64,000 nucleotides of DNA from Paraburkholderia ribeironis (GTDB lineage Bacteria > Pseudomonadota > Gammaproteobacteria > Burkholderiales > Burkholderiaceae), in contig NZ_CYGX02000010.1 of assembly GCF_900019265.1 (NCBI RefSeq), positions 1-64,000 on the forward strand, given 5' to 3'. Below the pieces are notes generated by a model. That model saw only the letters and a program-made list of their open reading frames with translations. It did no database searches and was not told the DNA's origin. The first letter of the stretch is position 1, and every line of letters starts with the position of its first letter. A program made the translations under genes and the position numbers. Shown in pieces: positions 12,387-23,318 of the stretch.

Positions 12387-14390
12387 TCAGGCCGCGGCGG
12401 CGCCCGCGCGGCGGTGCTTCGAGAGCCGTTCCTCGGCTTGCGCCAGTTGTTCGGGCAGGCCGCGCAACACCACGATGTCGCTCGCGCGCAGCTTGGTGGA
12501 CGGGTCCGGCTCGACGCCGCGAATGCCGTGCCGCCGGATCGCGGTCACTTCCACACCCAGCTCGAACAGGCCGAGATCCGCCAGTGTGCGGCCCACCGCG
12601 TCCGCGTTGGCGTCGATCGGCACCGATTGTAGCCGCACCTGTTCGTGACCGTCGTCGTCTTCCATGTCGTCGGCGCCGTGGAAGTAGCCGCGCAGCAGCG
12701 CATAGCGTTCGTCACGCATTTCCTCGACGCGCCGCACCACGCGCCGCATCGGCACGCCCATCACGACCAACGTGTGCGAGGCCAGCATCAGACTGCCCTC
12801 GACGATTTCCGGAATCACTTCGGTCGCGCCGGCGGCCAGCAGCTTTTCCAGGTCGGCGTCGTCCACCGTGCGCACGATCACCGGCAGGGTCGGCTCCAGC
12901 TCGTGGATGTTGTGCAGAACACGCAATGCGGACGGGGTGTTCGCGTAGGTGATGGCGATCGCGGCCGCACGATGGATACCGGCGGCGAGCAGCGACTCGC
13001 GCCGCCCCGCATCGCCGAACACGACCGATTCGCCGGCCGCGGCAGCCGCTGCGACGCGATCGGGGTCGAGGTCGAGCGCGACATACGACAAACCTTCGTG
13101 CTCGAGCATGCGCGCCAGATTCTGCCCGGCCCGGCCGTAGCCGCAAATGATGACGTGGCCGCTCTGCTTGAGGCTTTGCGTCGCGATGCGCGTCATCTGC
13201 AACGACTGCATCATCCATTCAGTCGACGACAGCCGCAGCACGATCCGGTCGGCGTTCTGGATCAGGAACGGCGCGGCCAGCATCGACAGCAGCATCGCCG
13301 CGAGAATCGCCTGCAGCAAAGTGGCGTCGACCAGATGCCGGTCGAGAATCAGATTGAGCAGCACGAAGCCGAATTCGCCCGCTTGCGCGAGGCCGATACC
13401 GGTGCGCATCGCGACGCCCGGCGTCGCGCCGAACACGCGCGACAGCCCCGTGATCATCACCGCCTTCAGCAGGGTCGGGCCGATCAGGAAGCCGAGCACG
13501 ACCAGCGGATGCTCCCAGATCACGCGTGGATTCAGCAGCATGCCGGTGGTGACGAAGAAAAGGCCGAGCAGCACGTCGCGAAACGGCTTGATGTCCTCCT
13601 CCACCTGATGCCGATACGGCGTCTCGGCGATCAACATGCCGGCGATGAACGCGCCGAGCGCGAGCGACAGCCCGAACTTGTCCGTGATGAACGCCGCGCC
13701 GAGCGTCACCAGCAGCAGATTGAGAACGAACAGTTCCTGCGAGCGGCGCCGCGCGACCACGTTGAACCAGCGCGTCATGAAGCGCTGCCCGACGATCAGC
13801 AGCAGCGCCAACGCCACGACGATCTTGATGGCCGCGACCCCGAGCGCGCTGACCAGGTTTTCCGATCTGCCGCCCAGCGCCGCGATGATGATCAGGAGCG
13901 GCACCACCGCCAGATCCTGAAACAGCAGCACGCCGAAGATATTGCGGCCATGCTCGGTTTCGATCTCGAGCCGCTCGGCCAGCATCTTGCTGACGATCGC
14001 CGTCGACGACATGGCGAGCGCGCCGCCCAGCGCCACGCTCGCCTGCCACGTGATATGCACCCAGCGCTCCAGCACGAAGCCGAGCGACACCGCCACCCCG
14101 ATCGTGCCGAGCACCTGCAACAGACCGAGACCGAACACGGCCCGGCGCATCGTGCGCAGCTTGGACAGCGAAAACTCCAGCCCGATCGAAAACATCAGGA
14201 ACACCACGCCGAATTCGGCGAGGTTCTGCGCGCCTGCCGAGTCGGGAATCAGACCGAGTGCGTGCGGCCCGACGACGATGCCGACCGTCAGATAGCCGAG
14301 CATCGGCGGAAGATTCAGAAAGCGAAAAATCACCACGCCCGCTACCGATGCCAGCAGCAGGAAGAGCGTCATCTCGAGCGGGGAAATCAT
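12387..14390 (-). CDS. CPA2 monovalent cation:proton antiporter with TrkA domains (KefB/YbaL-like)
   Basis: A 667-residue protein. Residues 1-380 hold about 12 membrane segments of the Na/H exchanger fold, including [14 protein letters not shown]. Residues about 415-530 form a TrkA-N (RCK) nucleotide-binding domain with the Rossmann loop [10 protein letters not shown] TrkA-C domain covers the last 90 residues ([20 protein letters not shown]). The architecture matches KefB/KefC or YbaL potassium-efflux antiporters gated by ligand binding to the RCK domain. No KefF/G-like quinone reductase is adjacent, so glutathione gating is not supported. The start at 14390 places the first helix at residues 5-25; no strong ribosome site is seen. 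Confidence 0.9.
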   Translation of the reverse strand: MISPLEMTLFLLLASVAGVVIFRFLNLPPMLGYLTVGIVVGPHALGLIPDSAGAQNLAEFGVVFLMFSIGLEFSLSKLRTMRRAVFGLGLLQVLGTIGVAVSLGFVLERWVHITWQASVALGGALAMSSTAIVSKMLAERLEIETEHGRNIFGVLLFQDLAVVPLLIIIAALGGRSENLVSALGVAAIKIVVALALLLIVGQRFMTRWFNVVARRRSQELFVLNLLLVTLGAAFITDKFGLSLALGAFIAGMLIAETPYRHQVEEDIKPFRDVLLGLFFVTTGMLLNPRVIWEHPLVVLGFLIGPTLLKAVMITGLSRVFGATPGVAMRTGIGLAQAGEFGFVLLNLILDRHLVDATLLQAILAAMLLSMLAAPFLIQNADRIVLRLSSTEWMMQSLQMTRIATQSLKQSGHVIICGYGRAGQNLARMLEHEGLSYVALDLDPDRVAAAAAAGESVVFGDAGRRESLLAAGIHRAAAIAITYANTPSALRVLHNIHELEPTLPVIVRTVDDADLEKLLAAGATEVIPEIVEGSLMLASHTLVVMGVPMRRVVRRVEEMRDERYALLRGYFHGADDMEDDDGHEQVRLQSVPIDANADAVGRTLADLGLFELGVEVTAIRRHGIRGVEPDPSTKLRASDIVVLRGLPEQLAQAEERLSKHRRAGAAAA

Positions 14391-14524
14391 CGGCAAAAAC
14401 GCATCGGTAAAGCGTCCTCGTTCGTCAGCGGAACCGCGTACGCGCAACACCGCGCGACAAGGTTGAGGGGCCGGTAAAGGCAGCGGCTTGGCACAGCAGG
14501 CCCGGCGCGGCGAACAAGCGCCTT

Positions 14525-14533
14525 TGCTATACT
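14525..14533 (+). promoter_or_regulatory. Extended minus-10 promoter element for kdsD
   Basis: TGC-TATACT at 14525-14533 is a TGn-extended minus-10 hexamer. Its expected start site, 6-8 nt downstream, falls on the kdsD ATG at 14540. The minus-35 position shows no good match, as is common for extended minus-10 promoters. Confidence 0.5.
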
Positions 14534-14539
14534 CCGCGC

Positions 14540-15523
14540 ATGATAGCGAAAATCAATGGCGACCGGGCACTCATGCTCGCTCGTGACGTGCTCGACATCG
14601 AAGCGGACGCCGTACGCGCCCTTCGCGACCAACTCGACGATGATTTCGTAGGGGCGGTCGATTTCATCCTGGGTTGCCGTGGGCGCGTGGTCGTCTCCGG
14701 CATCGGCAAATCCGGTCATGTGGCCCGCAAGCTCGCGGCCACGCTGGCCAGCACCGGGACACCCGCGTTCTTCGTGCATCCCGCGGAAGCCAGTCACGGC
14801 GACCTCGGCATGGTCACCGAGGACGACGTGTTCCTCGCGCTGTCCAATTCCGGTGAAACCGAGGAACTGGTGGCCATCCTGCCGCTCATCAAGCGGATTG
14901 GCGCGAAGCTGATTGCGATGACGGGACGTCCGTCATCGAGTCTCGCACAACTGGCCGACGTGCACCTGAATTCCGGCGTGGCGAAAGAAGCCTGCCCGAT
15001 GAATCTCGCGCCGACCGCCAGCACCACCGCCGCGCTCGCGCTCGGCGACGCGCTCGCGGTCGCGGTGCTCGACGCACGCGGCTTCGGCCGCGACGATTTC
15101 GCGCGCTCGCATCCGGGCGGCGCGCTCGGCCGGCGCCTGCTCACTTATGTACGCGACGTGATGCGCACCGGCGACCAGTTGCCACAGGTCGCGCCCGACG
15201 CCACCGTGCGCGACGCGCTGTTCCAGTTGACCGCCAAGCGCATGGGCATGACCGCGATCGTCGACCAGGACGGCCGTGTGACGGGCATCTTCACCGATGG
15301 AGACCTGCGCCGCGTGCTCGAACGCGACGGCGATTTCCGTCAATTGTCGATCGCTTCGGTGATGACCGCCGGCCCGCGCACCATCGGTCCGGACCATCTC
15401 GCGGTCGAAGCCGTGGAACTGATGGAGCGCTATCGCATCAATCAGATGTTGGTCGTCGACGAAGCAGGCAAGCTGATTGGCGCACTCAATATGCACGACC
15501 TGTTTTCGAAGAAGGTGATCTGA
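14540..15523 (+). CDS. kdsD: Arabinose-5-phosphate isomerase (KpsF/GutQ family)
   Basis: A 327-residue enzyme that interconverts ribulose 5-phosphate and arabinose 5-phosphate, the first step of Kdo synthesis for LPS. An SIS sugar-isomerase domain covers about residues 40-180 (VVSGIGKSGHVARKLAAT, FFVHPAEASHGDLGM), followed by two CBS domains from about 205 to 327. Length matches E. coli KdsD. The start ATG has no upstream ribosome site. Its stop overlaps the kdsC start by one base, opening a tightly packed kdsD-kdsC-lptC-lptA-lptB operon for LPS core synthesis and export. Confidence 0.97.
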   Translation: MIAKINGDRALMLARDVLDIEADAVRALRDQLDDDFVGAVDFILGCRGRVVVSGIGKSGHVARKLAATLASTGTPAFFVHPAEASHGDLGMVTEDDVFLALSNSGETEELVAILPLIKRIGAKLIAMTGRPSSSLAQLADVHLNSGVAKEACPMNLAPTASTTAALALGDALAVAVLDARGFGRDDFARSHPGGALGRRLLTYVRDVMRTGDQLPQVAPDATVRDALFQLTAKRMGMTAIVDQDGRVTGIFTDGDLRRVLERDGDFRQLSIASVMTAGPRTIGPDHLAVEAVELMERYRINQMLVVDEAGKLIGALNMHDLFSKKVI

Positions 15524-16083
15524 TGGCCATCGCTCCTCCTACCGCTACTGAACGCGCCAGCCGCGTGAAGCTGATGATTTTTGACGTCGACGGCGTGCTG
15601 ACCGACGGCGGTCTGCTGTTCACGGCGGAAGGCGACACGATGAAGGGCTTCAACTCGATGGACGGCCACGGCATGAAGCTGTTGCGCCAGGCCGGCATCG
15701 AGACCGCGCTCATCACGGGGCGCAAGTCGGGCATCGTGGCGGCACGCGCGAAGGAAATGAACATCACGCACGTCTATCAGGGCGTGCAGGACAAACTTCA
15801 GGCGTTCTCGGACCTTTTGCAGCAAACCGGCATGAGCGCGCAGGAATGCGGCTACATGGGCGACGATTGGGTCGATCTGGCCGTGATGCTGAAGGTCGGC
15901 TTCGCGGCGGCGCCGGCCAATTCGCATCCCGAAGTGATCGCGCGGGCTCATTGGGTCAGCGAGGCACGCGGCGGCTACGGCGCGGCGCGCGAAGTCTGCG
16001 ACACGCTGCTGCGCGCGCAGCACAAATATGAAGCACTGCTCGCGGCAGCCTGTAGCGGCGAACAGCGAGGCCTCGTCGGATGA
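15523..16083 (+). CDS. kdsC: 3-deoxy-D-manno-octulosonate 8-phosphate phosphatase
   Basis: A 186-residue HAD-superfamily phosphatase that removes phosphate from Kdo-8-phosphate. The nucleophile motif is IFDVDGVLTDGGL (about residues 17-29), and the C-terminal metal site is in YMGDDWVDLAVM. It lacks a cap domain, as KdsC proteins do and which explains their tetrameric assembly. TGATG overlap with kdsD and ATGA overlap with lptC indicate translational coupling. Confidence 0.97.
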   Translation: MAIAPPTATERASRVKLMIFDVDGVLTDGGLLFTAEGDTMKGFNSMDGHGMKLLRQAGIETALITGRKSGIVAARAKEMNITHVYQGVQDKLQAFSDLLQQTGMSAQECGYMGDDWVDLAVMLKVGFAAAPANSHPEVIARAHWVSEARGGYGAAREVCDTLLRAQHKYEALLAAACSGEQRGLVG

Positions 16084-16688
16084 ACCAGTTTCGCCTGACC
16101 TCGCTGATTCCGCTGGTCGCGATGGCCGCGCTCGCCGGTATCACATGGTGGTTGCTGCAAGCCACACAGCCGCGCCAGAACGAAGGCGCCGCGCGTCCGA
16201 AGGAGCACACCCCGGACTACTTCGCGGACAATTTCTCGGTTTCCGAACTCGATCAGTCGGGCGCCACGCAATACCGCCTGACCGCCCAGTCGCTGATCCA
16301 TTACGAGGACGACGAACTGAGCGACCTCGTCAAACCGGCCATGCGCGCCTTCCAGCCCGGCAAGCCGATCGTCACCGCGACCGGCGACACCGGCACGGTG
16401 AATGCCGATGCATCGATCGTCGATCTGTACGGCAACGCGCGCATCCTGCGGGCGCCCGGCAGCGGCGATCCGCAGATGCAGGCGGATTCGGAGCATTTCA
16501 GGGTGTTGGTCAACGACGATGTGATCGAGACTGAAAAGCCGGTTAAACTTCAGCGCGGCATTTCGGTGATGACTGCCAGCGGCATGAACTACAACAATGT
16601 CACCCGGTTGATGCAGCTGTTCGGCAACGTCAGAGGCGCGATCGCCCCGTCCGACACCGGCGGTAATTCGCCCAAGCAACCCGGGTAA
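16080..16688 (+). CDS. lptC: LPS export ABC transporter periplasmic protein LptC
   Basis: A 202-residue bitopic protein of the Lpt bridge. One N-terminal membrane helix (about residues 8-25) is followed by a periplasmic beta-jellyroll with the family stretch PDYFADNFSVSELDQSGATQYRL. LptC receives LPS from LptBFG and passes it to LptA. Its ATG overlaps the kdsC stop (ATGA), and lptA begins 20 nt downstream. lptF and lptG are not in this window, as is usual when they sit elsewhere. Confidence 0.95.
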   Translation: MNQFRLTSLIPLVAMAALAGITWWLLQATQPRQNEGAARPKEHTPDYFADNFSVSELDQSGATQYRLTAQSLIHYEDDELSDLVKPAMRAFQPGKPIVTATGDTGTVNADASIVDLYGNARILRAPGSGDPQMQADSEHFRVLVNDDVIETEKPVKLQRGISVMTASGMNYNNVTRLMQLFGNVRGAIAPSDTGGNSPKQPG

Positions 16689-16708
16689 TCCATTCCAGGC
16701 GTGACTGC

Positions 16709-17376
16709 ATGAACGATTCGTTCCCCCGTTTTGATACCGGCCGCTCGCGCGCCGTGTCCGCGTGCCGCGCCGGACTCGCTGCGCTGCTCGTCGCGTTGCC
16801 GCTCGCCGGCTTCGCGCCGCTTGCGCACGCGGACCGCGCCGACAAGGACAAGCCGCTGAACATCGAAGCGGACAACATGACTTACGACGATCTCAAGCAG
16901 ATCACCATCTTTACCGGCCACGTGGTCGCCACCAAAGGCACCATCGTGATCAAGGCCGATCGCGTCGAAGTGAGGCAGGACCCGCAGGGTTATCAGTACG
17001 CCACCGGTACCTCGAGCGGCGGCAATCTGTCGTATTTCCGCCAGAAACGTGAAGGTCTTGACGAATACATCGAAGGCACGGCCATCCGTATCGACTACGA
17101 CGGCAGGCAGGATCTGACCACGCTCACGACGAACGCAACGGTCCGGCGCCTGCAGGGCCTGTCGACCTTGCTCGACCAGGTGCACGGCAGCGTGATCACG
17201 TATGACGGCCAGACCGACTTCTACACTGCGAAGGCGGGCAAGGACGTTGCCGGCCCGGGCAACCCGACCGGCCGCGTGCGGGCGATGCTGTCGCCGCGCA
17301 ACGCCGGCGCCACCCCGCCGAGCGGCGGTGGGGCCACGCTCGCGCCGTCCACCACGATCCAGGGAGCGCCGAACCA

Positions 17377-17380
<4 letters not shown>
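16709..17380 (+). CDS. lptA: LPS transport periplasmic protein LptA
   Basis: A 223-residue periplasmic protein that forms the LPS-conducting bridge across the periplasm. A long signal peptide (charged start, hydrophobic core about residues 22-36, cleavage probably after AHA at about residue 41) precedes the OstA-like domain DKPLNIEADNMTYDDLKQITIFTG and VVATKGTIVIKADRVEV. A low-complexity Pro/Gly/Ala tail follows residue 185. Its stop overlaps the lptB GTG start (GTGA). Confidence 0.95.
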
Positions 17381-18177
<797 letters not shown>

Positions 18178-18364
18178 GCGCACACGGGATTGCCGGCGGC
18201 GCCAGCGCGCGTCCGTCGGCTCCCCTGCGGCGGGCGCACATCCGCATTTTTGACCGGGCCGTCTCGCGGCCGGCATCCGTCGAAAACGGGTGTATACGTC
18301 ATTGCGAATGTCGCACGGTATATCGCGGTCGTGGCAAACTCTCTACAATGAATCTCAACTTGCC

Positions 18365-19882
18365 ATGAAAGCCAGCCTCCAACTCCGCCTATCGCAGCAT
18401 CTTGCGCTGACGCCACAACTGCAGCAGTCCATTCGGCTGCTTCAGCTGTCCACGCTCGAACTGCAGCAGGAAGTCGCAACGGCGATCTCGCAGAATCCGC
18501 TCCTCGAGAGTGAGGACGACTGGATCGCGAGCCCCTTGCGCGTGGCGGCTGACGGTTCGCTGATCGCCCAGGCACCCAATTCCGCCCCGCCGCCCGACCA
18601 GATGGGCGGCAACGGATCGTCATCCAGCACCAGCGGCAGCGAGCGCGCCGAAAGCGGCGAACCGCAGGGTGTCGACGAATATAACGGCTTGTCGGGCGAC
18701 AGCAACGGCGACGCCTCGCAATGGAATCTCGACGACTACGGCCGCTCCGGCACCGCGTCGGACGACGACGATCTGCCGCCGCTGCAAATCCATGAATCGA
18801 GCACCTCGCTGCGCGACCACCTGATGGCGCAATTGCGCGTCACCCAGGCGGGTCAACGCGACCGGGCGCTGATCACGTTCCTGATCGAATCACTGGACGA
18901 CGACGGCTACCTCGCCGCCACATTCGACGAAGTGCTTGCGGATCTGCCTGAAGAGCTCGAAGTCGACCTGGACGAATTGAATGCCGCGCTCGCGCTGCTG
19001 CATAGCTTCGATCCGGCGGGCGTCGGCGCACGCTCTGCGTCGGAATGTCTCAAGCTGCAACTGTTGCGGCTCGATCCATCTCCTACAAGAACACTGGCGC
19101 TCGACATCGTCGCCCACTACCTGGAACTGCTTGCGGCACGCGATTTCACGCGCCTGCGCAAACACTTGAAGGCGAACGACGACGATCTGCGCGACGCGCA
19201 TATGCTGATCCGCTCGCTCGAGCCGTTTCCCGGCGCTGCTTATGGCAAGGCGGAAGCGGACTATGTGGTGCCGGACATCATGGTGCGCAAAACGGCCCAG
19301 GGCTGGCAGGCCGAACTGAATCCGGAGGTGGTGCCGAAGCTGCGCATCAATCACCTGTACGCGAACATTCTGCGCAATAACCGGGGGGACCCGGGCAGCG
19401 GTTCGTTGCGCCAGCAACTGCAAGAAGCCCGTTGGCTGATCAAGAATATACAGCAGCGTTTCGAGACGATCCTGAGGGTCGCGCAAGCGATTGTCGAGCG
19501 TCAGAAGAGCTTTTTCGTACACGGCGAAATTGCCATGCGCCCCTTGGTTTTGCGGGAGATTGCTGATACGCTGGGCCTACACGAGTCGACTGTCTCGCGT
19601 GTGACAACCGGTAAATACATGCTGACCCCATTCGGGACGCTGGAGTTCAAGTACTTCTTCGGATCGCACGTTTCGACCGACACAGGCGGCGCGGCCTCTT
19701 CCACGGCCATTCGCGCGCTGATCAAACAACTGATAGGAGCGGAAAACCCCAAAACGCCTCTCTCAGACAGTCGCATAGCCGAACTGCTGGCGGAACAGGG
19801 CTTTGTGGTCGCACGGCGTACCGTTGCGAAGTACCGCGAAGCGCTCAAGATCCCGGCAGTCAACCTGCGCAAGTCTCTGTAG
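18365..19882 (+). CDS. rpoN: RNA polymerase sigma-54 factor
   Basis: A 505-residue sigma-54. The glutamine- and leucine-rich region I ([27 protein letters not shown], here quoted only to its key Gln/Leu pattern) binds activators. It is followed by an acidic low-complexity region II (about residues 60-150), the core-binding domain, a helix-turn-helix, and the RpoN box [10 protein letters not shown] near residue 485 that reads the minus-24 element. The start at 18365 is the conserved [15 protein letters not shown] hexamer at 18344-18349 could be a minus-10. The gene sits between lptB and hpf, the standard proteobacterial rpoN neighbourhood. Confidence 0.97.
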   Translation: MKASLQLRLSQHLALTPQLQQSIRLLQLSTLELQQEVATAISQNPLLESEDDWIASPLRVAADGSLIAQAPNSAPPPDQMGGNGSSSSTSGSERAESGEPQGVDEYNGLSGDSNGDASQWNLDDYGRSGTASDDDDLPPLQIHESSTSLRDHLMAQLRVTQAGQRDRALITFLIESLDDDGYLAATFDEVLADLPEELEVDLDELNAALALLHSFDPAGVGARSASECLKLQLLRLDPSPTRTLALDIVAHYLELLAARDFTRLRKHLKANDDDLRDAHMLIRSLEPFPGAAYGKAEADYVVPDIMVRKTAQGWQAELNPEVVPKLRINHLYANILRNNRGDPGSGSLRQQLQEARWLIKNIQQRFETILRVAQAIVERQKSFFVHGEIAMRPLVLREIADTLGLHESTVSRVTTGKYMLTPFGTLEFKYFFGSHVSTDTGGAASSTAIRALIKQLIGAENPKTPLSDSRIAELLAEQGFVVARRTVAKYREALKIPAVNLRKSL

Positions 19883-20052
19883 CCCGTCGCCTTCCGTGAT
19901 GGGCATTTACCGGCCGCCCCGCAGTTGGCGGACAGGCCGGCCGATGCGACCTGCCAGATGTCAGTCACCGGGGGGCGACTCAGGCAAGCCGAACGATCGA
20001 CCGGGCTTTTGTCATCGTGCGGAACAAGCGGCCACTAGCTTGGAGAAGCACT

Positions 20053-20409
20053 ATGAATCTCAAGATCAGTGGACACCACCTCGAAGTAACGCCTGCGTTG
20101 CGCGAATACGTGATCACCAAACTGGATAGGGTGCTAAGACATTTCGATCAGGTAATCGACGGCAGTGTGGTCCTCTCGGTCGACAACCACAAGGAAAAGG
20201 AGAAGCGTCAAAAGGTTGAAATCAACCTGCATCTCAAGGGCAAAGACATCTTTGTCGAGAGCTGCGACAGCGATCTCTACGCTGCAATCGATCTAATGAT
20301 CGACAAGCTCGATCGGCAAGTGATACGCCACAAGAGTCGCCTGCAAGGCCATCAGCATGATGCGATCAAGTATCAACCGGCGCCGCACCTGGATGTGCCG
20401 CCGCAATAA
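20053..20409 (+). CDS. hpf: Ribosome hibernation promoting factor (HPF/YfiA family)
   Basis: A 118-residue short-form HPF that binds the 30S decoding region in stationary phase. The fold runs from [20 protein letters not shown] through a basic helix ending [11 protein letters not shown]. The C-terminus is only slightly extended, so it is the short rather than the long dimerising form. The start at 20053 is set by GGAG nine bases upstream. A strong terminator follows, separating it from ptsN. Confidence 0.95.
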   Translation: MNLKISGHHLEVTPALREYVITKLDRVLRHFDQVIDGSVVLSVDNHKEKEKRQKVEINLHLKGKDIFVESCDSDLYAAIDLMIDKLDRQVIRHKSRLQGHQHDAIKYQPAPHLDVPPQ

Positions 20410-20448
20410 GGGAAATTAGAGGGCTGCCTTCATTTCTCTTAGCCTGGC

Positions 20449-20476
20449 AAAACCGCCCAGAATCGGGCGGTTTTTT
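20449..20476 (+). terminator. Intrinsic terminator after hpf
   Basis: AAAACCGCCC (20449-20458) pairs with GGGCGGTTTT (20465-20474) across a six-base loop and runs into six T residues. Confidence 0.9.
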
Positions 20477-20753
20477 CGTTTTTGGACGCTCTTTTCGCAG
20501 GTCGGCGCAACTCGCGGACCGAGCCGATAAAAACCCATCGCGCATCGATGGCGCGCCGCACCATCTGCGGCTCCCCTGTTCTATAATGTTCCGGTTACCA
20601 TCGGGGTCAAGCCAGCGCACGCGGAAAAAAAGTCGGCCGGCGGGAGTCTTGTGCTTTCAGACTCCAACGCATGTCTTCGCGAGCATCGAACGAATGGAAC
20701 GCCACTCAAACGCCCTAGCGAGGAAAACCCAGGCCACGTTTTCGCCTGCCAAC
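20477..20753 (+). promoter_or_regulatory. ptsN promoter and structured leader
   Basis: A perfect TATAAT minus-10 lies at 20582-20587; its minus-35 position is weak. The predicted transcript has a leader of about 160 nt before the ptsN ATG. It contains the hairpin GGAGTCT (20643-20649) / AGACTCC (20659-20665) with a nine-base loop. No open reading frame in the leader looks genuine. Confidence 0.5.
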
Positions 20754-21209
20754 ATGAATCGTTTAGCCAAATTTCTTCCCCTCGAGAACGTCGTCGTCGG
20801 ACTATCGGTCACCAGCAAGAAGCGCGTGTTCGAGCAAGCGGGCCTGATCTTCGAGAACCAGAACGGTATCGCCCGCAGCACAGTCACTGACAATCTGTTT
20901 GCGCGCGAGCGCCTCGGATCAACGGGGCTCGGCGAAGGCGTCGCGATTCCGCATGGCCGGATCAAAGGCTTGAAGCAGCCGCTCGCCGCGTTCGTCCGCC
21001 TCGCCGACCCCATCCCCTTCGAGTCGCCCGACGGTCAGCCGGTTTCGCTGCTGATCTTTCTGCTCGTACCCGAACAGGCCACCCAGCAGCATCTCGAAAT
21101 TCTTTCGGAAATCGCCCAGTTGCTGTCTGATCGCGAGGCCCGCGAGCGCCTGCATACGGAAGAAAACCGCGAATCGTTGCATCGCCTGCTCACTCAGTGG
21201 CAACCTTGA
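20754..21209 (+). CDS. ptsN: Nitrogen PTS enzyme IIA (EIIA-Ntr)
   Basis: A 151-residue EIIA-Ntr, the terminal phospho-acceptor of the regulatory nitrogen PTS. The phosphorylated histidine is H67 in GVAIPHGRIKG. In proteobacteria EIIA-Ntr tunes potassium transport, RpoN-dependent functions and stress responses by protein contact. The start at 20754 (MNRLAKFLPLENVVVG) is the conserved N-terminus; the frame is open for 56 more codons upstream but these are not conserved-looking. It is followed by hprK and rapZ, as in many beta-proteobacteria. Confidence 0.95.
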   Translation: MNRLAKFLPLENVVVGLSVTSKKRVFEQAGLIFENQNGIARSTVTDNLFARERLGSTGLGEGVAIPHGRIKGLKQPLAAFVRLADPIPFESPDGQPVSLLIFLLVPEQATQQHLEILSEIAQLLSDREARERLHTEENRESLHRLLTQWQP

Positions 21210-21321
21210 TGCATCGGCGGTTATCCGCTCGCATGCGAGTACCGTCGAGGAATACGCGCGGCTCGCGATAGGGCGTCCGCCTGTTTGTCCGGCAAGCGAC
21301 CCACACTGGAGTCACTGACTC

Positions 21322-22290
21322 ATGGATACGTCCAGCATCAACGCCCAGAGCATTTTCGACGACAACGCCGCCATGCTGAAGCTCAGCTGGCTGACGGGGC
21401 ATGAAGGCTGGGAACGCGGCTTTTCTTCCGAATCGGTTGCAAATGCCACGTCAAGTGCCGACCTCGTCGGCCACTTGAACCTGATCCACCCAAACCGGAT
21501 CCAGGTGCTCGGCGACGCCGAAATCGACTACTACAAACGTCAGACCGACGAAGACCGCTCGCGCCACATGGCCGAGCTGATCGCGTTGGAACCGCCGTTC
21601 CTGGTGGTGGCGGGCGGCGTCGCCGCGCCGCCGGAACTGGTGCTGCGCTGCACGCGCTCGTCCACGCCGCTGTTTACCACGCCGATGTCCGCCGCCGCGG
21701 TGATCGACAGCCTGCGGCTGTACATGTCGCGCATTCTCGCGCCGCGGGCGACGCTGCACGGGGTGTTTCTGGACATCCTCGGCATGGGCGTGCTGCTCAC
21801 GGGCGACTCGGGCCTCGGCAAGAGTGAACTCGGGCTGGAACTGATCAGCCGCGGCCACGGCCTCGTCGCCGACGACGCGGTCGATTTCGTGCGCCTCGGT
21901 CCGGACTTCGTCGAAGGGCGCTGCCCGCCGCTGCTGCAAAACCTGCTCGAAGTGCGCGGGCTCGGCCTGCTCGACATCAAGACGATCTTCGGTGAAACAG
22001 CGGTGCGCCGGAAAATGAAGCTGAAACTGATCGTGCAACTGGTACGCCGTCCCGATGGTGAATTCCAGCGGCTGCCGCTGGAAAGTCAAACCGTCGACGT
22101 GCTCGGCCTGCCGATCAGCAAGGTCACGATTCAGGTGGCCGCGGGCCGCAACCTTGCGGTGCTGGTCGAAGCGGCCGTGCGCAACACGATTCTGCAATTG
22201 CGCGGCATCGACACACTACGCGACTTCATGGATCGCCAGCGCCTCGCGATGCAAGACCCCGACAGCCAGTTTCCCGGCAAACTGATCTGA
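21322..22290 (+). CDS. hprK: HPr kinase/phosphorylase
   Basis: A 322-residue bifunctional enzyme that phosphorylates HPr-type proteins on serine and reverses it. The Walker A is [14 protein letters not shown] beginning at about residue 161, followed by the HprK signature ([15 protein letters not shown]). The N-terminal domain is the usual DRTGG-like fold. In beta-proteobacteria its partner is generally NPr/HPr, encoded elsewhere; none is visible here except the HPr domain inside NagF. The start has a GGAG ten bases upstream. Confidence 0.95.
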   Translation: MDTSSINAQSIFDDNAAMLKLSWLTGHEGWERGFSSESVANATSSADLVGHLNLIHPNRIQVLGDAEIDYYKRQTDEDRSRHMAELIALEPPFLVVAGGVAAPPELVLRCTRSSTPLFTTPMSAAAVIDSLRLYMSRILAPRATLHGVFLDILGMGVLLTGDSGLGKSELGLELISRGHGLVADDAVDFVRLGPDFVEGRCPPLLQNLLEVRGLGLLDIKTIFGETAVRRKMKLKLIVQLVRRPDGEFQRLPLESQTVDVLGLPISKVTIQVAAGRNLAVLVEAAVRNTILQLRGIDTLRDFMDRQRLAMQDPDSQFPGKLI

Positions 22291-22385
22291 GCCGGTAGCG
22301 CGATGCAGCGCCCGCAGCCGGGGCTGGCCGCAGGCACACGCAGGAGACCAGATGCTATGATGAAATGTACGGTTTCGACGACGCC

Positions 22386-23279
22386 ATGCGCATAATTCTG
22401 ATCACTGGTATCTCCGGCTCCGGCAAGTCAGTTGCCCTGAACGCGCTCGAAGACGCAGGGTATTACTGCGTCGACAATTTGCCGCCGCGCTTTCTGCCGC
22501 AACTCGCCGCCTATCTCGCCGAGGACGGGCAAGACCACCTCGCGGTCGCGATCGACGCGCGCTCGGGCGGGTCCCTCGACGAAATGCCTGCGATGATCCG
22601 CGACCTGTCGCGCGCTCACGATGTACGCGTGCTATTCCTGAGCGCCAGCACGCAGTCGTTGATCCAGCGCTTCTCCGAAACGCGCCGCCGCCATCCGCTC
22701 TCAGGTTCCACCGCGCACGACGCCGACGTCGGCCTGCTCACCTCGCTCGCGGAAGCCATCGAACGCGAACGCGAGCTCGTGGCGGGTCTGGCCGAGTTCG
22801 GCCATCAGATCGACACCAGCAATCTGCGCGCGAATGTGCTGCGCGCGTGGGTCAAACGCTTCATCGAGCAGAAGGAAGCTGGGCTCGTGCTGATGTTCGA
22901 GTCGTTCGGCTTCAAACGCGGCGTGCCGCTCGACGCGGATTTCGTTTTTGACGTACGCACGCTGCCGAACCCGTACTACGATCATGAATTGAGACCGCTC
23001 ACGGGCCTCGACAAACCGGTGATCGATTTTCTCGATGCACTGCCGGTCGTCCACGAAATGATCGACGACATCGAGAAGTTTCTGTCCAAATGGCTGCCGC
23101 ATTTCCGCGACGACAATCGCAGCTATCTCACCGTCGCAATCGGTTGCACGGGTGGCCAGCACCGCTCGGTGTTCATTGCGGAGACGCTTGCCGCGCGTCT
23201 CGCAACGTCGGCGAATGTGATTGTGCGGCACCGCGATGCGCCGCTCGAAGTTGGCGAATCATCGAAGCTGGTGGCTTAA
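22386..23279 (+). CDS. rapZ: RNase adapter protein RapZ
   Basis: A 297-residue RapZ/YvcJ-family protein. The N-terminal nucleotide-binding domain has Walker A GISGSGKS (residues 8-15), and the C-terminal domain carries the conserved [14 protein letters not shown] used for ligand and RNA binding. In enterobacteria it presents the sRNA GlmZ to RNase E and so controls glucosamine-6-phosphate synthesis. The sRNA partner in this lineage is not identified. The start at 22386 ([11 protein letters not shown]) is conserved; an ATG seven codons upstream is in frame. Confidence 0.95.
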   Translation: MRIILITGISGSGKSVALNALEDAGYYCVDNLPPRFLPQLAAYLAEDGQDHLAVAIDARSGGSLDEMPAMIRDLSRAHDVRVLFLSASTQSLIQRFSETRRRHPLSGSTAHDADVGLLTSLAEAIERERELVAGLAEFGHQIDTSNLRANVLRAWVKRFIEQKEAGLVLMFESFGFKRGVPLDADFVFDVRTLPNPYYDHELRPLTGLDKPVIDFLDALPVVHEMIDDIEKFLSKWLPHFRDDNRSYLTVAIGCTGGQHRSVFIAETLAARLATSANVIVRHRDAPLEVGESSKLVA

Positions 23280-23318
23280 CCGGCCGCATCGCGCGGCCTC
23301 AACCCGAAGCGTTGCGCC

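Noticed and set aside
12645-14477. 610-codon plus-strand open frame
   Set aside because: Antisense to the CPA2 antiporter; composition is the low-complexity His/Arg/Gln type of shadow frames.
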